Shown here piece by piece: positions 45,440 to 54,931 of a DNA stretch of 64,000 bases (within the stretch, counting starts at the first letter, position 1; each line of letters starts with the position of its first letter). The position numbers were made by a program, and so were the translations under genes. This DNA comes from Falsiroseomonas oleicola (GTDB taxonomy: Bacteria > Pseudomonadota > Alphaproteobacteria > Acetobacterales > Acetobacteraceae). The notes below the pieces were generated by a model. It was given only the letters and a program-made list of their open reading frames with translations. It did no database searches and was not told the DNA's origin. Location: the NCBI RefSeq assembly GCF_019029495.1, contig NZ_JAERQM010000002.1:434001-498000 (forward strand), in the 5' to 3' direction.

Positions 45440-46146
45440 GCGGATCCCTGACCAGCCAGGCCGCCACGCACCCCGGCACGGTGCGCCCCCGCAACGAGGA
45501 CGCCTTCGTCGATCGTCCGGACATCGGGTTATGGGCGGTGGCGGATGGCGCCGGCGGGCATGGCGCGGGCGATGTCGCCTCCGCCGCCGCCACCGCCGCG
45601 CTTCAGGACCTGCCGCCGGGCTTTTCCGCCGCCGAGATGCTCGCCCAGGTGCGGCTGCGCATCAACGCCGTCCACGCCGATCTGCAGCGCCAGGCGGCCG
45701 AGGCCGGGCCGGGGCGGATCATCGCCACCACCATCGTCGTGCTGCTGGCCCGCGGCGGACACTTCGCCTGCCTCTGGGCCGGCGACAGCCGCATCTACCT
45801 GCTGCGCCAGGGCAGCTTCACCCGCCTGACCCGCGACCACAGCCTGGTGCAGGATCTGGTGGATCAGGGGCTGGTCGCGGAAGCGGAGGCCGAATCCCAC
45901 CCCCAGGCCAATGTCATCACCCGCGCCGTGGGCGCCGAAGGCGAGCTGACGCTGGACAAGACCAGCGCCCGCCTCGCCGCGGGCGACGTCTTTCTCCTGT
46001 GCTCCGACGGGCTGTTCAAGGCGGTGCCGGAAGCCGAGATCGGCGCCATGCTCGCCGCGGGCCACGGCCCGGACGCCATTCTGGAAGTCGCGCTGGCCAA
46101 TGGGGCGCGCGACAACGTCACCGCCGTGGTCGTGCGCGCGGGGTAG
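45436..46146 (+). CDS. pppA: PP2C-family Ser/Thr phosphatase (PppA/Stp1-like)
   Basis: A 236-aa metal-dependent phosphatase. Motifs are the N-terminal THPGTVRPRNEDAFVD, the metal-binding VADGAGGHGAGDVAS (about 33-47), ATTIVVLLARGGHFACLWAG, DSRIYLLRQG, LTRDHSLVQDLVDQG, HPQANVITRAVGAE, FLLCSDGLFKAVPE, and GARDNVTAVVV. All PP2C aspartates needed for Mn/Mg are present. It should reverse the PpkA-type phosphorylation of TssL and Fha (known circuit; inferred here). The start overlaps the tagF stop. It is the last T6SS gene, converging on the toxin gene. Confidence 0.95.
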   Translation: MSGSLTSQAATHPGTVRPRNEDAFVDRPDIGLWAVADGAGGHGAGDVASAAATAALQDLPPGFSAAEMLAQVRLRINAVHADLQRQAAEAGPGRIIATTIVVLLARGGHFACLWAGDSRIYLLRQGSFTRLTRDHSLVQDLVDQGLVAEAEAESHPQANVITRAVGAEGELTLDKTSARLAAGDVFLLCSDGLFKAVPEAEIGAMLAAGHGPDAILEVALANGARDNVTAVVVRAG

Positions 46147-46159
46147 TCCCGGCACATCG

Positions 46160-46468
46160 TCAACCGCCCTTGATCCGGTCGCGCAGCGCCCGCGCAAGAT
46201 CGCGCGACGTGTGGAATATCGCCAGGATCGTCACGGCCTTGGGGCTGGCGTCGTAGACGATCAGATAGGGCAACCTGGGGATGCTCAGTTCCCGTGTCCC
46301 CGGATGGCGACCGGGACGGCCCAGCGCCGGAAATCCGGGCAATCTTTCCACTGCGCGGACAATGCCCCGGTACACCGTCTCCGCGGCGACAGGATTGTCC
46401 TGTGCAATATGGTCGACAATCGCTTCGAGATCGCGGGCCGCCGGTTCAGCGATAACCAGAAGCGTCAA
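46160..46468 (-). CDS. ParE/RelE-superfamily toxin
   Basis: A 102-aa toxin of the ParE/RelE fold. The family pattern is EPAARDLEAIVDHIAQDNPV (about 8-27), AVERLPGFPALGRPGRHPGT, RELSIPRLPYLIVYDASPKA, TILAIFHTSRDLARAL. It overlaps the antitoxin stop by 4 bp (ATGA), the antitoxin-first order of such modules. ParE proteins poison gyrase and RelE proteins cleave mRNA; the arginine-rich loop and C-terminal HTSRDL favour the ParE side, but this is not certain. Confidence 0.9.
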   Translation of the reverse strand: MTLLVIAEPAARDLEAIVDHIAQDNPVAAETVYRGIVRAVERLPGFPALGRPGRHPGTRELSIPRLPYLIVYDASPKAVTILAIFHTSRDLARALRDRIKGG

Positions 46469-46716
46469 CGGGTCCAGCCATGTTTCGTGGCGATCCCGGC
46501 AAAAACATCTTCGGCCGGGACGACCTTGCCGCCACGGGCGGCGGCGAGACCTTCCTCGATGCGCTCCATCTGCCAGGCATTGGCTTCGAGATACTGCTCA
46601 ATCGCCTGGTTCACGATGTCGTCGCGGGAGCGGTCCATCGCCACCGCCAGGGCGTCAATCTCGGCCACCTTCGTCGTGCGAATGGTGATCGGCTCGGACG
46701 CGGCGCGCTGCGGCAT
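46465..46716 (-). CDS. Ribbon-helix-helix antitoxin
   Basis: An 83-aa partner of the toxin. The N-terminal ribbon-helix-helix DNA-binding part (PITIRTTKVAEIDALAVAM, then RSRDDIVNQAIEQYLEAN) would dimerise and repress the operon. The C-terminal tail (IEEGLAAARGGKVVPAEDVF) would neutralise the toxin. The ATG at 46716 has AGGGA 8 nt before it; an ATG at 46734 is the alternative. Confidence 0.88.
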   Translation of the reverse strand: MPQRAASEPITIRTTKVAEIDALAVAMDRSRDDIVNQAIEQYLEANAWQMERIEEGLAAARGGKVVPAEDVFAGIATKHGWTR

Positions 46717-46778
46717 GACGTGATCCCTGGTCATCGCAGGTCATCATATGGGCGCCTGCCGCAGGCTTCAAATCCCGC

Positions 46779-47747
46779 CTACAGCGCGATCTTCCCATCG
46801 CCGAGCACGGCCTTGTAGCGCTCGATCTCCAGCGCCAGGAAGGCCCGGAACTCCGCGCCCCGGCGCCGCGCCGGAATGGTGCCGCCACTGGTCATGATGC
46901 GCTGCATGGCCGGCGCCTCCATCGCCCGGTCCACCGCGCGACCCATGGTCACCACGATCTCCTCCGGCAGCCCGGCCGGGCCGAACACCCCCACCCAGCT
47001 CGCCGCATCGATCTCGCCATAACCCTGCTCCCGCAAGGTCGTCAGCTCCGGCAGCACCGCGATCCGGTCCAGGGTGCCCGCCGCCAGCGCCCGCAGCCGC
47101 CCATCGGCGATCATCTGCCCGACCGTGTTGATACCCTCGATCGTCATATCCACCCGCCCGGCGATCAGATCCGCCATGGCCGGCGCACTGCCGCGATAGG
47201 GCACATGGGTGAACTCCACCCCCGCCGCCTGCGCCAGCATCGAACAGGCCGTGTGATGCACGGAGCCAATCCCCGCCGAACAGAAACTGACCGCCCCCGG
47301 CCGCACCTTCGCCGCCGCGATCAAATCCGCCGTGGTCCGGAACGGTGAGGCCGCCGGCACCACCAGCAGATGCGGATGCACCGCGATCTGCGCCACCGGA
47401 GTCAAATCCTTCAACGGATCAAACGGCAGATTGCTGAACAAGGCCGCGGCCACCGCATTCGGCGTGGAATGCCCCAGCAACAACACCGACCCATCCGGCG
47501 CCGCCTTCGCCACCGCATCCGCCGCAATGGTCCCCGACGCGCCCGACCGGTTCTCCACCACGAAATTCTGACCCAGCAACGCCGTGCACTGCTCCGCCAC
47601 CGCCCGCGCCACAATGTCCGCGAAACCACCCGGCGCAAAACCCACCAACATCCGCACCGGCCGCGTCGGCCAAGCCCCCTGCGCCCGAACCCCGGACGCC
47701 ATCACCGACGCCACCGCAACCCCACCCAACCCACGCCGCGTCAACAT
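46779..47747 (-). CDS. Tripartite tricarboxylate transporter substrate-binding protein (Bug family)
   Basis: A 322-aa periplasmic binding protein of the Bug/TctC family. The signal (MLTRRGLGGVAVASVMASGV, cleaved after RAQ) is followed by WPTRPVRMLVGFAPGGFADI, VVENRSGASGTIAADAVAKA, DGSVLLLGHSTPNAVA, VHPHLLVVPAASPF, SAGIGSVHHTACSMLA, VPYRGSAPAMADLIAGRVDM and LPELTTLREQGYGEIDAASW. These are the two-lobe Bug signatures; the ligand is a small carboxylate but cannot be named. No permease genes are next to it, so it is an orphan Bug protein, as is common in this lineage. Its upstream region carries a large palindrome. Confidence 0.92.
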   Translation of the reverse strand: MLTRRGLGGVAVASVMASGVRAQGAWPTRPVRMLVGFAPGGFADIVARAVAEQCTALLGQNFVVENRSGASGTIAADAVAKAAPDGSVLLLGHSTPNAVAAALFSNLPFDPLKDLTPVAQIAVHPHLLVVPAASPFRTTADLIAAAKVRPGAVSFCSAGIGSVHHTACSMLAQAAGVEFTHVPYRGSAPAMADLIAGRVDMTIEGINTVGQMIADGRLRALAAGTLDRIAVLPELTTLREQGYGEIDAASWVGVFGPAGLPEEIVVTMGRAVDRAMEAPAMQRIMTSGGTIPARRRGAEFRAFLALEIERYKAVLGDGKIAL

Positions 47748-47819
47748 CCCAGGACCCCCCAACCGACGCCAAACCGTAACCCTGAATGCTGCGGCGCAGC
47801 AACGGGGGCGCGCGGGTGA

Positions 47820-48035
47820 TTGCAGGAGGGGCTCTGCCCCTCCCGCACCCTCCCCGCCAGGAGGCAGTGGCCTCCTGGACCTCAGGACCTTGAACGGAAA
47901 TGGAGAGGGGCCAGCAGGACCGCTGAACATGCGGTACCTCTGGCCCCTCTCCATTTCCGTTCATGAATCAAAGGGTTCCAAGGGGCCACTGCCCCTTGGC
48001 GGGAGGGTGCAGGGAGGGCGGAGCCCTCCTTGCAA
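47820..48035. repeat. 216-bp palindromic repeat of two inverted two-hairpin units
   Basis: Fills most of the 314-bp gap between the Bug gene and glutaryl-CoA dehydrogenase. The left arm (47820-47913) and right arm (47941-48035) are inverted copies. The inner 22 bp (47892-47913 and 47941-47962) are a perfect inverted repeat around a 27-nt centre. Each outer arm holds two hairpins: 47825-47843 and 47857-47878 on the left, 48013-48029 and 47978-47999 on the right. The matching stems differ in sequence between arms but stay fully paired (for example ccaggaggc/gcctcctgg against ccaaggggc/gcccctt gg). No ORF is supported in it. Confidence 0.85.
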
Positions 48036-48061
48036 GCTACTCGCGCAACACCCCGTCTGCT

Positions 48062-49282
48062 TCAGCCGAAGGCGTTCAGGCCGGTCTGGGCGCGGCCGAG
48101 GATCAGGGCGTGGACGTCGTGGGTGCCTTCGTAGGTGTTGACGGTTTCGAGGTTCATGACGTGGCGGATCACGTGGTACTCGTCGACGATGCCGTTGCCG
48201 CCGTGCATGTCGCGGGACATGCGGGCGATGTCCAGGGATTTGCCGCAGTTGTTGCGCTTGACCAGGGAGATCATTTCCGGCGCGACCTTGTGTTCGTCGA
48301 ACAGGCGGCCGACGCGGAGCACGGCGTGCAGGCCGAGGGTGATTTCGGTCTGCATGTCGGCCAGCTTCTTCTGGATGAGCTGGGTCTGGGCCAGGGGCTT
48401 GCCGAACATCTTGCGGCCCATGGTGTAGTCACGCGCGGCGTGCCAGCAGAATTCCGCGGCGCCGAGGGCGCCCCAGGCGATGCCGTAGCGGGCGCGGTTG
48501 AGGCAGGAGAAGGGGCCGGCGAGGGATTTGACGCCCGGCAGCTTGTTTTCCTCAGGGACGAAGACCTCGTCCATCATGATCATGCCGGTGACGCTGGCGC
48601 GCAGGCTGAACTTGCCTTCGATCTTGGGGAAGGACAGGCCCTTCATGCCGCGTTCCAGCAGGAAGCCGCGCAGGATGCCTTCATCGTCCTTGGCCCAGAC
48701 CACGGCGACGTCGGCGATGGGGGAGTTGGTGATCCAGGTCTTGGAGCCGGAGACCAGGTAGCCGCCGTCCACCTTCTTGGCGCGGGTGCGCATGGAGGAG
48801 GGGTCGGAGCCGGCATCGGGCTCGGTCAGGCCGAAGCAGCCGACCCATTCGCCGGTGCGCAGCTTCGGCAGGAACTTCTGCTTCTGCTCTTCGGAGCCGA
48901 AGGCGTGGATCGGGTACATGACCAGGGAGGACTGCACGGAGAAGGCGGAGCGATAGCCGCTGTCGACGCGCTCCACTTCGCGGGACATCAGGCCGTAGGA
49001 GACGTAGTTGACGCCGGCGCAGCCGTAGCCGTCGAGGGTGGCGCCCAGGAAGCCCATCTCGCCGAACTCGTTCATGATCTCCCGGTCGAAATGCTCGTTC
49101 CGGTTGGCCATGAGGACCCGCGGCATCAGCTTTTCCTGGCAGAAGTCGCGCGCCGCATCGCGGATCATGCGCTCGTCCTCGCTCAGCGCCTGGTCGAGCA
49201 GCAGGGGGTCGTCCCAGGTGAAGGCGGACTGGCTGGATTTCTTGGCGGCGGCCTGGGCGGGCACCGGGGCGACGACGTTCAT
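48062..49282 (-). CDS. gcdH: Glutaryl-CoA dehydrogenase
   Basis: A 406-aa acyl-CoA dehydrogenase family flavoprotein. FAD/acyl-CoA blocks are [40 protein letters not shown], and [20 protein letters not shown]. The catalytic glutamate E385 lies in [20 protein letters not shown], the glutaryl-CoA dehydrogenase form of the motif. It oxidises and decarboxylates glutaryl-CoA to crotonyl-CoA in lysine/tryptophan/benzoate breakdown, in the cytosol. The start at 49282 ([10 protein letters not shown]) has GAGGAGG upstream; the longer frame to 49345 is not needed. It is followed by a large palindrome and then the Bug gene. Confidence 0.94.
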   Translation of the reverse strand: MNVVAPVPAQAAAKKSSQSAFTWDDPLLLDQALSEDERMIRDAARDFCQEKLMPRVLMANRNEHFDREIMNEFGEMGFLGATLDGYGCAGVNYVSYGLMSREVERVDSGYRSAFSVQSSLVMYPIHAFGSEEQKQKFLPKLRTGEWVGCFGLTEPDAGSDPSSMRTRAKKVDGGYLVSGSKTWITNSPIADVAVVWAKDDEGILRGFLLERGMKGLSFPKIEGKFSLRASVTGMIMMDEVFVPEENKLPGVKSLAGPFSCLNRARYGIAWGALGAAEFCWHAARDYTMGRKMFGKPLAQTQLIQKKLADMQTEITLGLHAVLRVGRLFDEHKVAPEMISLVKRNNCGKSLDIARMSRDMHGGNGIVDEYHVIRHVMNLETVNTYEGTHDVHALILGRAQTGLNAFG

Positions 49283-49410
49283 GGCTTCCTCCTCGCGGGG
49301 CGGGCGACGGGCTGGGAGGGGGATGCGCGCCGAAGCGAGCCCCATGGCAACCAGCCCTTGTTGGGCAATCTGGCGCGGCTGCCGTCATCCGGCAACCGCG
49401 CGCAGGTCCA

Positions 49411-51585
<2,175 letters not shown>

Positions 51586-51761
51586 GACTCCTGGTGAGCC
51601 AGAAGGCGCATCCGGCGGGGGCGCCCCGCAGGCGCAAGACTGGACGCTTCGCGGGACCGGGCGGGATGGACGCCATATGCGCCGCTATGGCACGGAAATC
51701 AAGGCAAGATGCCGCCTGTCCCGCGCTGGACGGCACGGTTTCGCCGCCCTAGCACCGGAAG

Positions 51762-52496
51762 ATGTCTCCATCCATGACGCTTCTGTTGCTGCCCGGCCTG
51801 CTCTGCGACGCGCGGCTGTGGCGCGACCAGGTCGCCGCGCTGGGCGGCACGCTGCCCTGCCAGGTGGCCGACCTGACCCGGGACGACACGCTGCCGGCCA
51901 TGGCGGCCCGCGCCTTGGCCCTGGTGCCGGAGGGCTCGCCCATCGCGCTGGTGGGCCTGTCCATGGGCGGCTATGTGGCGCTGGAGGCGATGCGCCAGGC
52001 GCCGCATCGCATCGCCCGCCTGGCGCTGATGGACACCTCCGCGCGGCCCGACACGCCGCAACAGGCCCGCCGCCGGCGCGGCCTGCTGGCGCTGTCGCAA
52101 TCCGGCCAGTTCCGCGGAGTCACCCCGCGCCTGCTGCCGCAACTGCTGCATCCCGACCGCCTGGAGGGTCCGCTGGGGGAGGAGGTTCGCCAGATGGCGG
52201 AGCGTGTCGGTCGCGACGCCTTCGCCCGCCAGCAGCGCGCCATCCTCGCCCGCCCCGACAGCCGCCCGGACCTGCCCGGCCTCCGCGTGCCCACTTTGGT
52301 CGCGGTGGGCGAGGCCGATCTGCTGACCCCGCCGGACTTGGCGGCGGAGATGGCCGCGCTGATCCCCGGCGCCGTGCTGCGCATCCTGCCCGGCTGCGCC
52401 CATCTGCCGCCGATGGAAGACCCCGCGACCGTGACCGCCCTGCTGCGCGACTGGCTTGCTGCCGCCACGATCGCCCCGCAGCATGGGCCGCTTTGA
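51762..52496 (+). CDS. Alpha/beta hydrolase
   Basis: A 244-aa alpha/beta-hydrolase-fold enzyme. LLLLPGLLCDARLWRDQVAA supplies the oxyanion region, the nucleophile S67 lies in LVGLSMGGYVALEAM, an acid follows in VGEADLLTPP, and the catalytic histidine is in GCAHLPPMEDP near the C-terminus. No lid insertion or signal peptide is visible. The reaction is unknown. It starts just outside the helicase gene on the other strand (177 bp away) and is followed by a small PH-domain gene after 12 bp. Confidence 0.88.
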   Translation: MSPSMTLLLLPGLLCDARLWRDQVAALGGTLPCQVADLTRDDTLPAMAARALALVPEGSPIALVGLSMGGYVALEAMRQAPHRIARLALMDTSARPDTPQQARRRRGLLALSQSGQFRGVTPRLLPQLLHPDRLEGPLGEEVRQMAERVGRDAFARQQRAILARPDSRPDLPGLRVPTLVAVGEADLLTPPDLAAEMAALIPGAVLRILPGCAHLPPMEDPATVTALLRDWLAAATIAPQHGPL

Positions 52497-52508
52497 GGAG
52501 ATCCGCCC

Positions 52509-52895
52509 ATGGCTGAGACCGATATCCTGGTGACGCGTGAGACCAAGCGCTCCTTCGGCCTGGTCCGGGGCGGGCTGGCCGTGCTGATGCTGGGCCTGCC
52601 CTTCCTCGGCCGCCAGCGAATCCGCGTGACGACGGAGCGCGTCATCATCGAGGAAGGCTTCTGGACCAAGCTGCGCGACGATGTGGAGGTGTTCCGCATC
52701 CGCGACGTGGTCTCGAAACAGGCGATCTGGCATCGCATGCTGGGAATCGGCGACGTGGTCATCAAGGCCACCGAGGGCCGCACCGATGAATCGCATGTGC
52801 TGCGCGGCGTGCCCGACCCGGTGGCGGTCAGCGAGGCGATCCGCGCCGCCTGGAACGCCAGCGGGCGGCCGCGGACCAGCACCAACCTGGATTGA
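52509..52895 (+). CDS. Bacterial PH-domain protein (DUF304/YdbT-like)
   Basis: A 128-aa protein with a short hydrophobic segment (VRGGLAVLMLGLPFLG, about 19-34) and a bacterial pleckstrin-like domain (RIRVTTERVIIEEGFWTK, LRDDVEVFRIRDVVSKQAIW, HRMLGIGDVVIKATEGRTDE). The motif DVEVFRIRDV...GIGDV is the DUF304 core. It probably sits at the membrane. The role is unknown. It is likely co-transcribed with the hydrolase upstream and converges on the dehydrogenase gene. Confidence 0.82.
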   Translation: MAETDILVTRETKRSFGLVRGGLAVLMLGLPFLGRQRIRVTTERVIIEEGFWTKLRDDVEVFRIRDVVSKQAIWHRMLGIGDVVIKATEGRTDESHVLRGVPDPVAVSEAIRAAWNASGRPRTSTNLD

Positions 52896-52896
52896 A

Positions 52897-52914
52897 GGGG
52901 GGCGTGAGCCCCCC
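52897..52914. terminator. Hairpin between convergent genes
   Basis: A perfect 7-bp stem (ggggggc / gcccccc) with tetraloop GTGA in the 24-bp gap between the PH-domain gene (+) and the dehydrogenase (-). No long T-run follows on either strand, so it is a terminator-like structure of moderate confidence that could serve both directions. Confidence 0.5.
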
Positions 52915-52919
52915 GCCGT

Positions 52920-53885
52920 TCACACCACCTGGTTGACCAGCTTCTCCCCCGCCCGCAGCCGCGGCAGGTTGGCTTCCAGCAGATCGAGCACATTGCCCTC
53001 ATAGGCCCGCGTCTCGCCGCCGGTATGCGGCGTGATGAAGACGTTCGGCATCGCCCAGAGCGGGCTGCCGGCGGCCAGCGGCTCCTCCGTCGTCACATCC
53101 AGCGCGGCATTGCCGATCTGGCCGGAGGCCAGGGCCGCGATCAGCGCCGCCTCGTCGCAGACCGCGCCGCGCGCGACGTTCACCAGCGTCGCGCCCGGCT
53201 TCATGGCGGCGAAGGCGGCGGCGTTCATCAGGCCGCGCGTCTCCGGCGTCAGCGCGCAGGTCAGGGCGACGATGTCGGCGCGGCCGAGCTGGGCGTGCAG
53301 CGCCTCCATGCCGTGGATCTCGTCGGCACCCTCGCTGCCCTTGGACGGGTCCTGCCGCAGCCCCACCACCTTCATATCAAAAGCCTTGGCGAGGCGCGCC
53401 AGCCGCCCGCCGATGCGGCCGATGCCGACCACCAGCAGGGTCTTGCCGCCCAGCTCATCCTCGCGCCGGGACAGGTCGCCGATCATGCCGCGCCAATGCT
53501 GCTTCGCCTGGTTGTCGCGGGCTTCCGGCAGGCGGCGGGTGATGGCGAGGATCAGCGACAGCGCGTGTTCCGACACCGCATTGGCATTGGCGCCCTGGGC
53601 GGAGGCCAGCCGGATGCCGGCGCCGCCGAGCACCGCCTTGTCATACTGGTCGACGCCGGCGCTGATCGACTGGATGAACTTCAGCTTGGGCGACTTGGCG
53701 GTCAGGTGGTTGCGCCACATGCCCGAGACCAGCAGCACATCGGCCTCCGGCAGCCTGGACTCCAGCTCCTCCAGGCTGCGGACCTCGAAATGCTTCAGCT
53801 TGCCGCCGCGCGCCGCGTAGCTCTCGCCGAAGCGGTAGGCGACATGGGCGAAGCAGAGGGTGAGCTGGTCATCGGGGGGCAGCAT
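52920..53885 (-). CDS. D-2-hydroxyacid dehydrogenase
   Basis: A 321-aa NAD(P)-dependent dehydrogenase. Rossmann motif GIGRIGGRLARLAKAF (about 154-169), catalytic R239 (NVARGAVCDE), E268 (TTEEPLAAG) and H287 (TPHTGGETR) are all present. The N-terminal substrate domain holds ISAGVDQYDKAVLGGAG and ANAVSEHALSLILAITRRLP. It reduces a 2-keto acid or oxidises a D-2-hydroxyacid in the cytosol; the natural substrate cannot be told. GGAGAAAC-like site precedes the start. It is alone on its strand here. Confidence 0.93.
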   Translation of the reverse strand: MLPPDDQLTLCFAHVAYRFGESYAARGGKLKHFEVRSLEELESRLPEADVLLVSGMWRNHLTAKSPKLKFIQSISAGVDQYDKAVLGGAGIRLASAQGANANAVSEHALSLILAITRRLPEARDNQAKQHWRGMIGDLSRREDELGGKTLLVVGIGRIGGRLARLAKAFDMKVVGLRQDPSKGSEGADEIHGMEALHAQLGRADIVALTCALTPETRGLMNAAAFAAMKPGATLVNVARGAVCDEAALIAALASGQIGNAALDVTTEEPLAAGSPLWAMPNVFITPHTGGETRAYEGNVLDLLEANLPRLRAGEKLVNQVV

Positions 53886-53951
53886 GGCGTTTCTCCGGGA
53901 GTTTGGAGGCGCACCAAACAGGGGCGAGACGGCGCAGGCAACCCCGTCCCG

Positions 53952-54785
53952 CTACCCGCGCGCCAGAAGCGCCCGCGCCAGCCGGTCGAATTCGGCGATC
54001 TCCAGCGTCTCCGCCCGTCGGTCGCCGGCGATTCCGGCGGCCTCCAGCAGCGCCTCGGCATTGCCCAGGGTCTTCAGCGCGCCGCGCAGCATCTTGCGGC
54101 GCTGGCCGAAGGCGGCGGCGGTGGTGCGTTCCATGGCGGCGAACAGCGCCGGACCGGGGTCCTCGGCATGCGGGGTCAGGCCGACCACGGCGGAGAACAC
54201 CTTAGGCGGCGGGGTGAAGGCGCCCGGTGGCAGGCTGAGCAGGAACTGCGCCCGGCAGCGCCACTGCGCCAGCACGCCGAGTCGGCCATAGGCGTCGCTG
54301 CCGGGGGCGGCGCAGATGCGCTCCGCCACCTCCTGCTGGAACATCAGGGTCATGCCCTCGATGCCGGAAGCCTGGCGCAGCCAGCCGACCAGCAGGGGGG
54401 TGGCGACGTTGTAGGGCAGGTTGGCGATGATGCGGCGCGGCGCCGGCATCTCGGCCAGCACGTCCACCTCCAGCGCATCCGCCTCCCGCACCGTCAGGCG
54501 GCCGGGGTGATGCGCGGCCAGGGCGGCCTGCGCGGCGATCGCCCGCCGGTCCAACTCCACCGCCAGCACATGGGCGGCCGGCGTCGCCAGCAGCGCGCGC
54601 GTCAGCCCACCGGGGCCCGGCCCCACCTCCAGCACCTGCCGCCCCGTGAGGTCGCCGGCGAGCGACGCGATGCGGGCGCAGACCGCCGGGTCCAGCAGGA
54701 AGTGCTGGCCGAGCGATTTGCGGGCGTCGAGCCCGTATTCGCGGACCGTGTCGCGGAGGCTCGGAAGCGCAGAAGTTTCAGACAT
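53952..54785 (-). CDS. rsmA: 16S rRNA dimethyladenosine transferase RsmA (KsgA)
   Basis: A 277-aa enzyme that dimethylates two adjacent adenines in helix 45 of 16S rRNA. Motifs are KSLGQHFLLDPAV (about 20-32), SAM site VLEVGPGPGGLTRALLA, ELDRRAIAAQAAL, and the catalytic IIANLPYNVATPLLVGWL, then MFQQEVAERICAAPGSDAYG. The start at 54785 is the usual MSETSALPSLRDT. In many relatives surA-pdxA-ksgA are linked; here pdxA is absent, and a hairpin terminator plus structured repeat separate rsmA from surA. Confidence 0.96.
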   Translation of the reverse strand: MSETSALPSLRDTVREYGLDARKSLGQHFLLDPAVCARIASLAGDLTGRQVLEVGPGPGGLTRALLATPAAHVLAVELDRRAIAAQAALAAHHPGRLTVREADALEVDVLAEMPAPRRIIANLPYNVATPLLVGWLRQASGIEGMTLMFQQEVAERICAAPGSDAYGRLGVLAQWRCRAQFLLSLPPGAFTPPPKVFSAVVGLTPHAEDPGPALFAAMERTTAAAFGQRRKMLRGALKTLGNAEALLEAAGIAGDRRAETLEIAEFDRLARALLARG

Positions 54786-54790
54786 GCCTG

Positions 54791-54881
54791 CGGACCGCTC
54801 CGGCGGTCCGAGCGGCCGAACGGCCGCCGCCGCCTATGCGGCGAGCCAAGCCGCCGGAGGCGGCGCCCGGCGCCTGAGGGC
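54791..54881 (-). repeat. Four-hairpin intergenic element, copy B
   Basis: Same layout as copies A and C. Stem-loops at 54791-54810 (8 bp, loop TCCG), 54812-54827 (6 bp, loop GAAC), 54828-54843 (6 bp, loop CTAT), conserved agccaag at 54844-54850, then 54851-54863 (5 bp, loop GGA) and the tail cgcccggcgcctgagggc (54864-54881). It lies between surA and rsmA, on the 3' side of surA. Confidence 0.85.
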
Positions 54882-54931
54882 AAAAATACAGCAGTTGAGG
54901 CAGATGGTCGCAGACCATCTGCCTCAACTGC
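54882..54931 (-). terminator. Strong intrinsic terminator at the 3' end of surA
   Basis: A perfect 19-bp inverted repeat (54891-54909 and 54913-54931, loop 3 nt) overlaps the last codons and stop of surA. Read on the minus strand it is followed by tgtatttttg, a fair U-tract. This would end most transcripts coming through lptF-lptG-lptD-surA before rsmA. Confidence 0.8.

Noticed and set aside
41254-45471. A 1405-residue open frame on the minus strand across tssL-tssM-tagF
   Set aside because: It is antisense to well-supported T6SS genes, rich in Gly/Arg/Gln as typical for shadow frames in very GC-rich DNA, and contains no domain.
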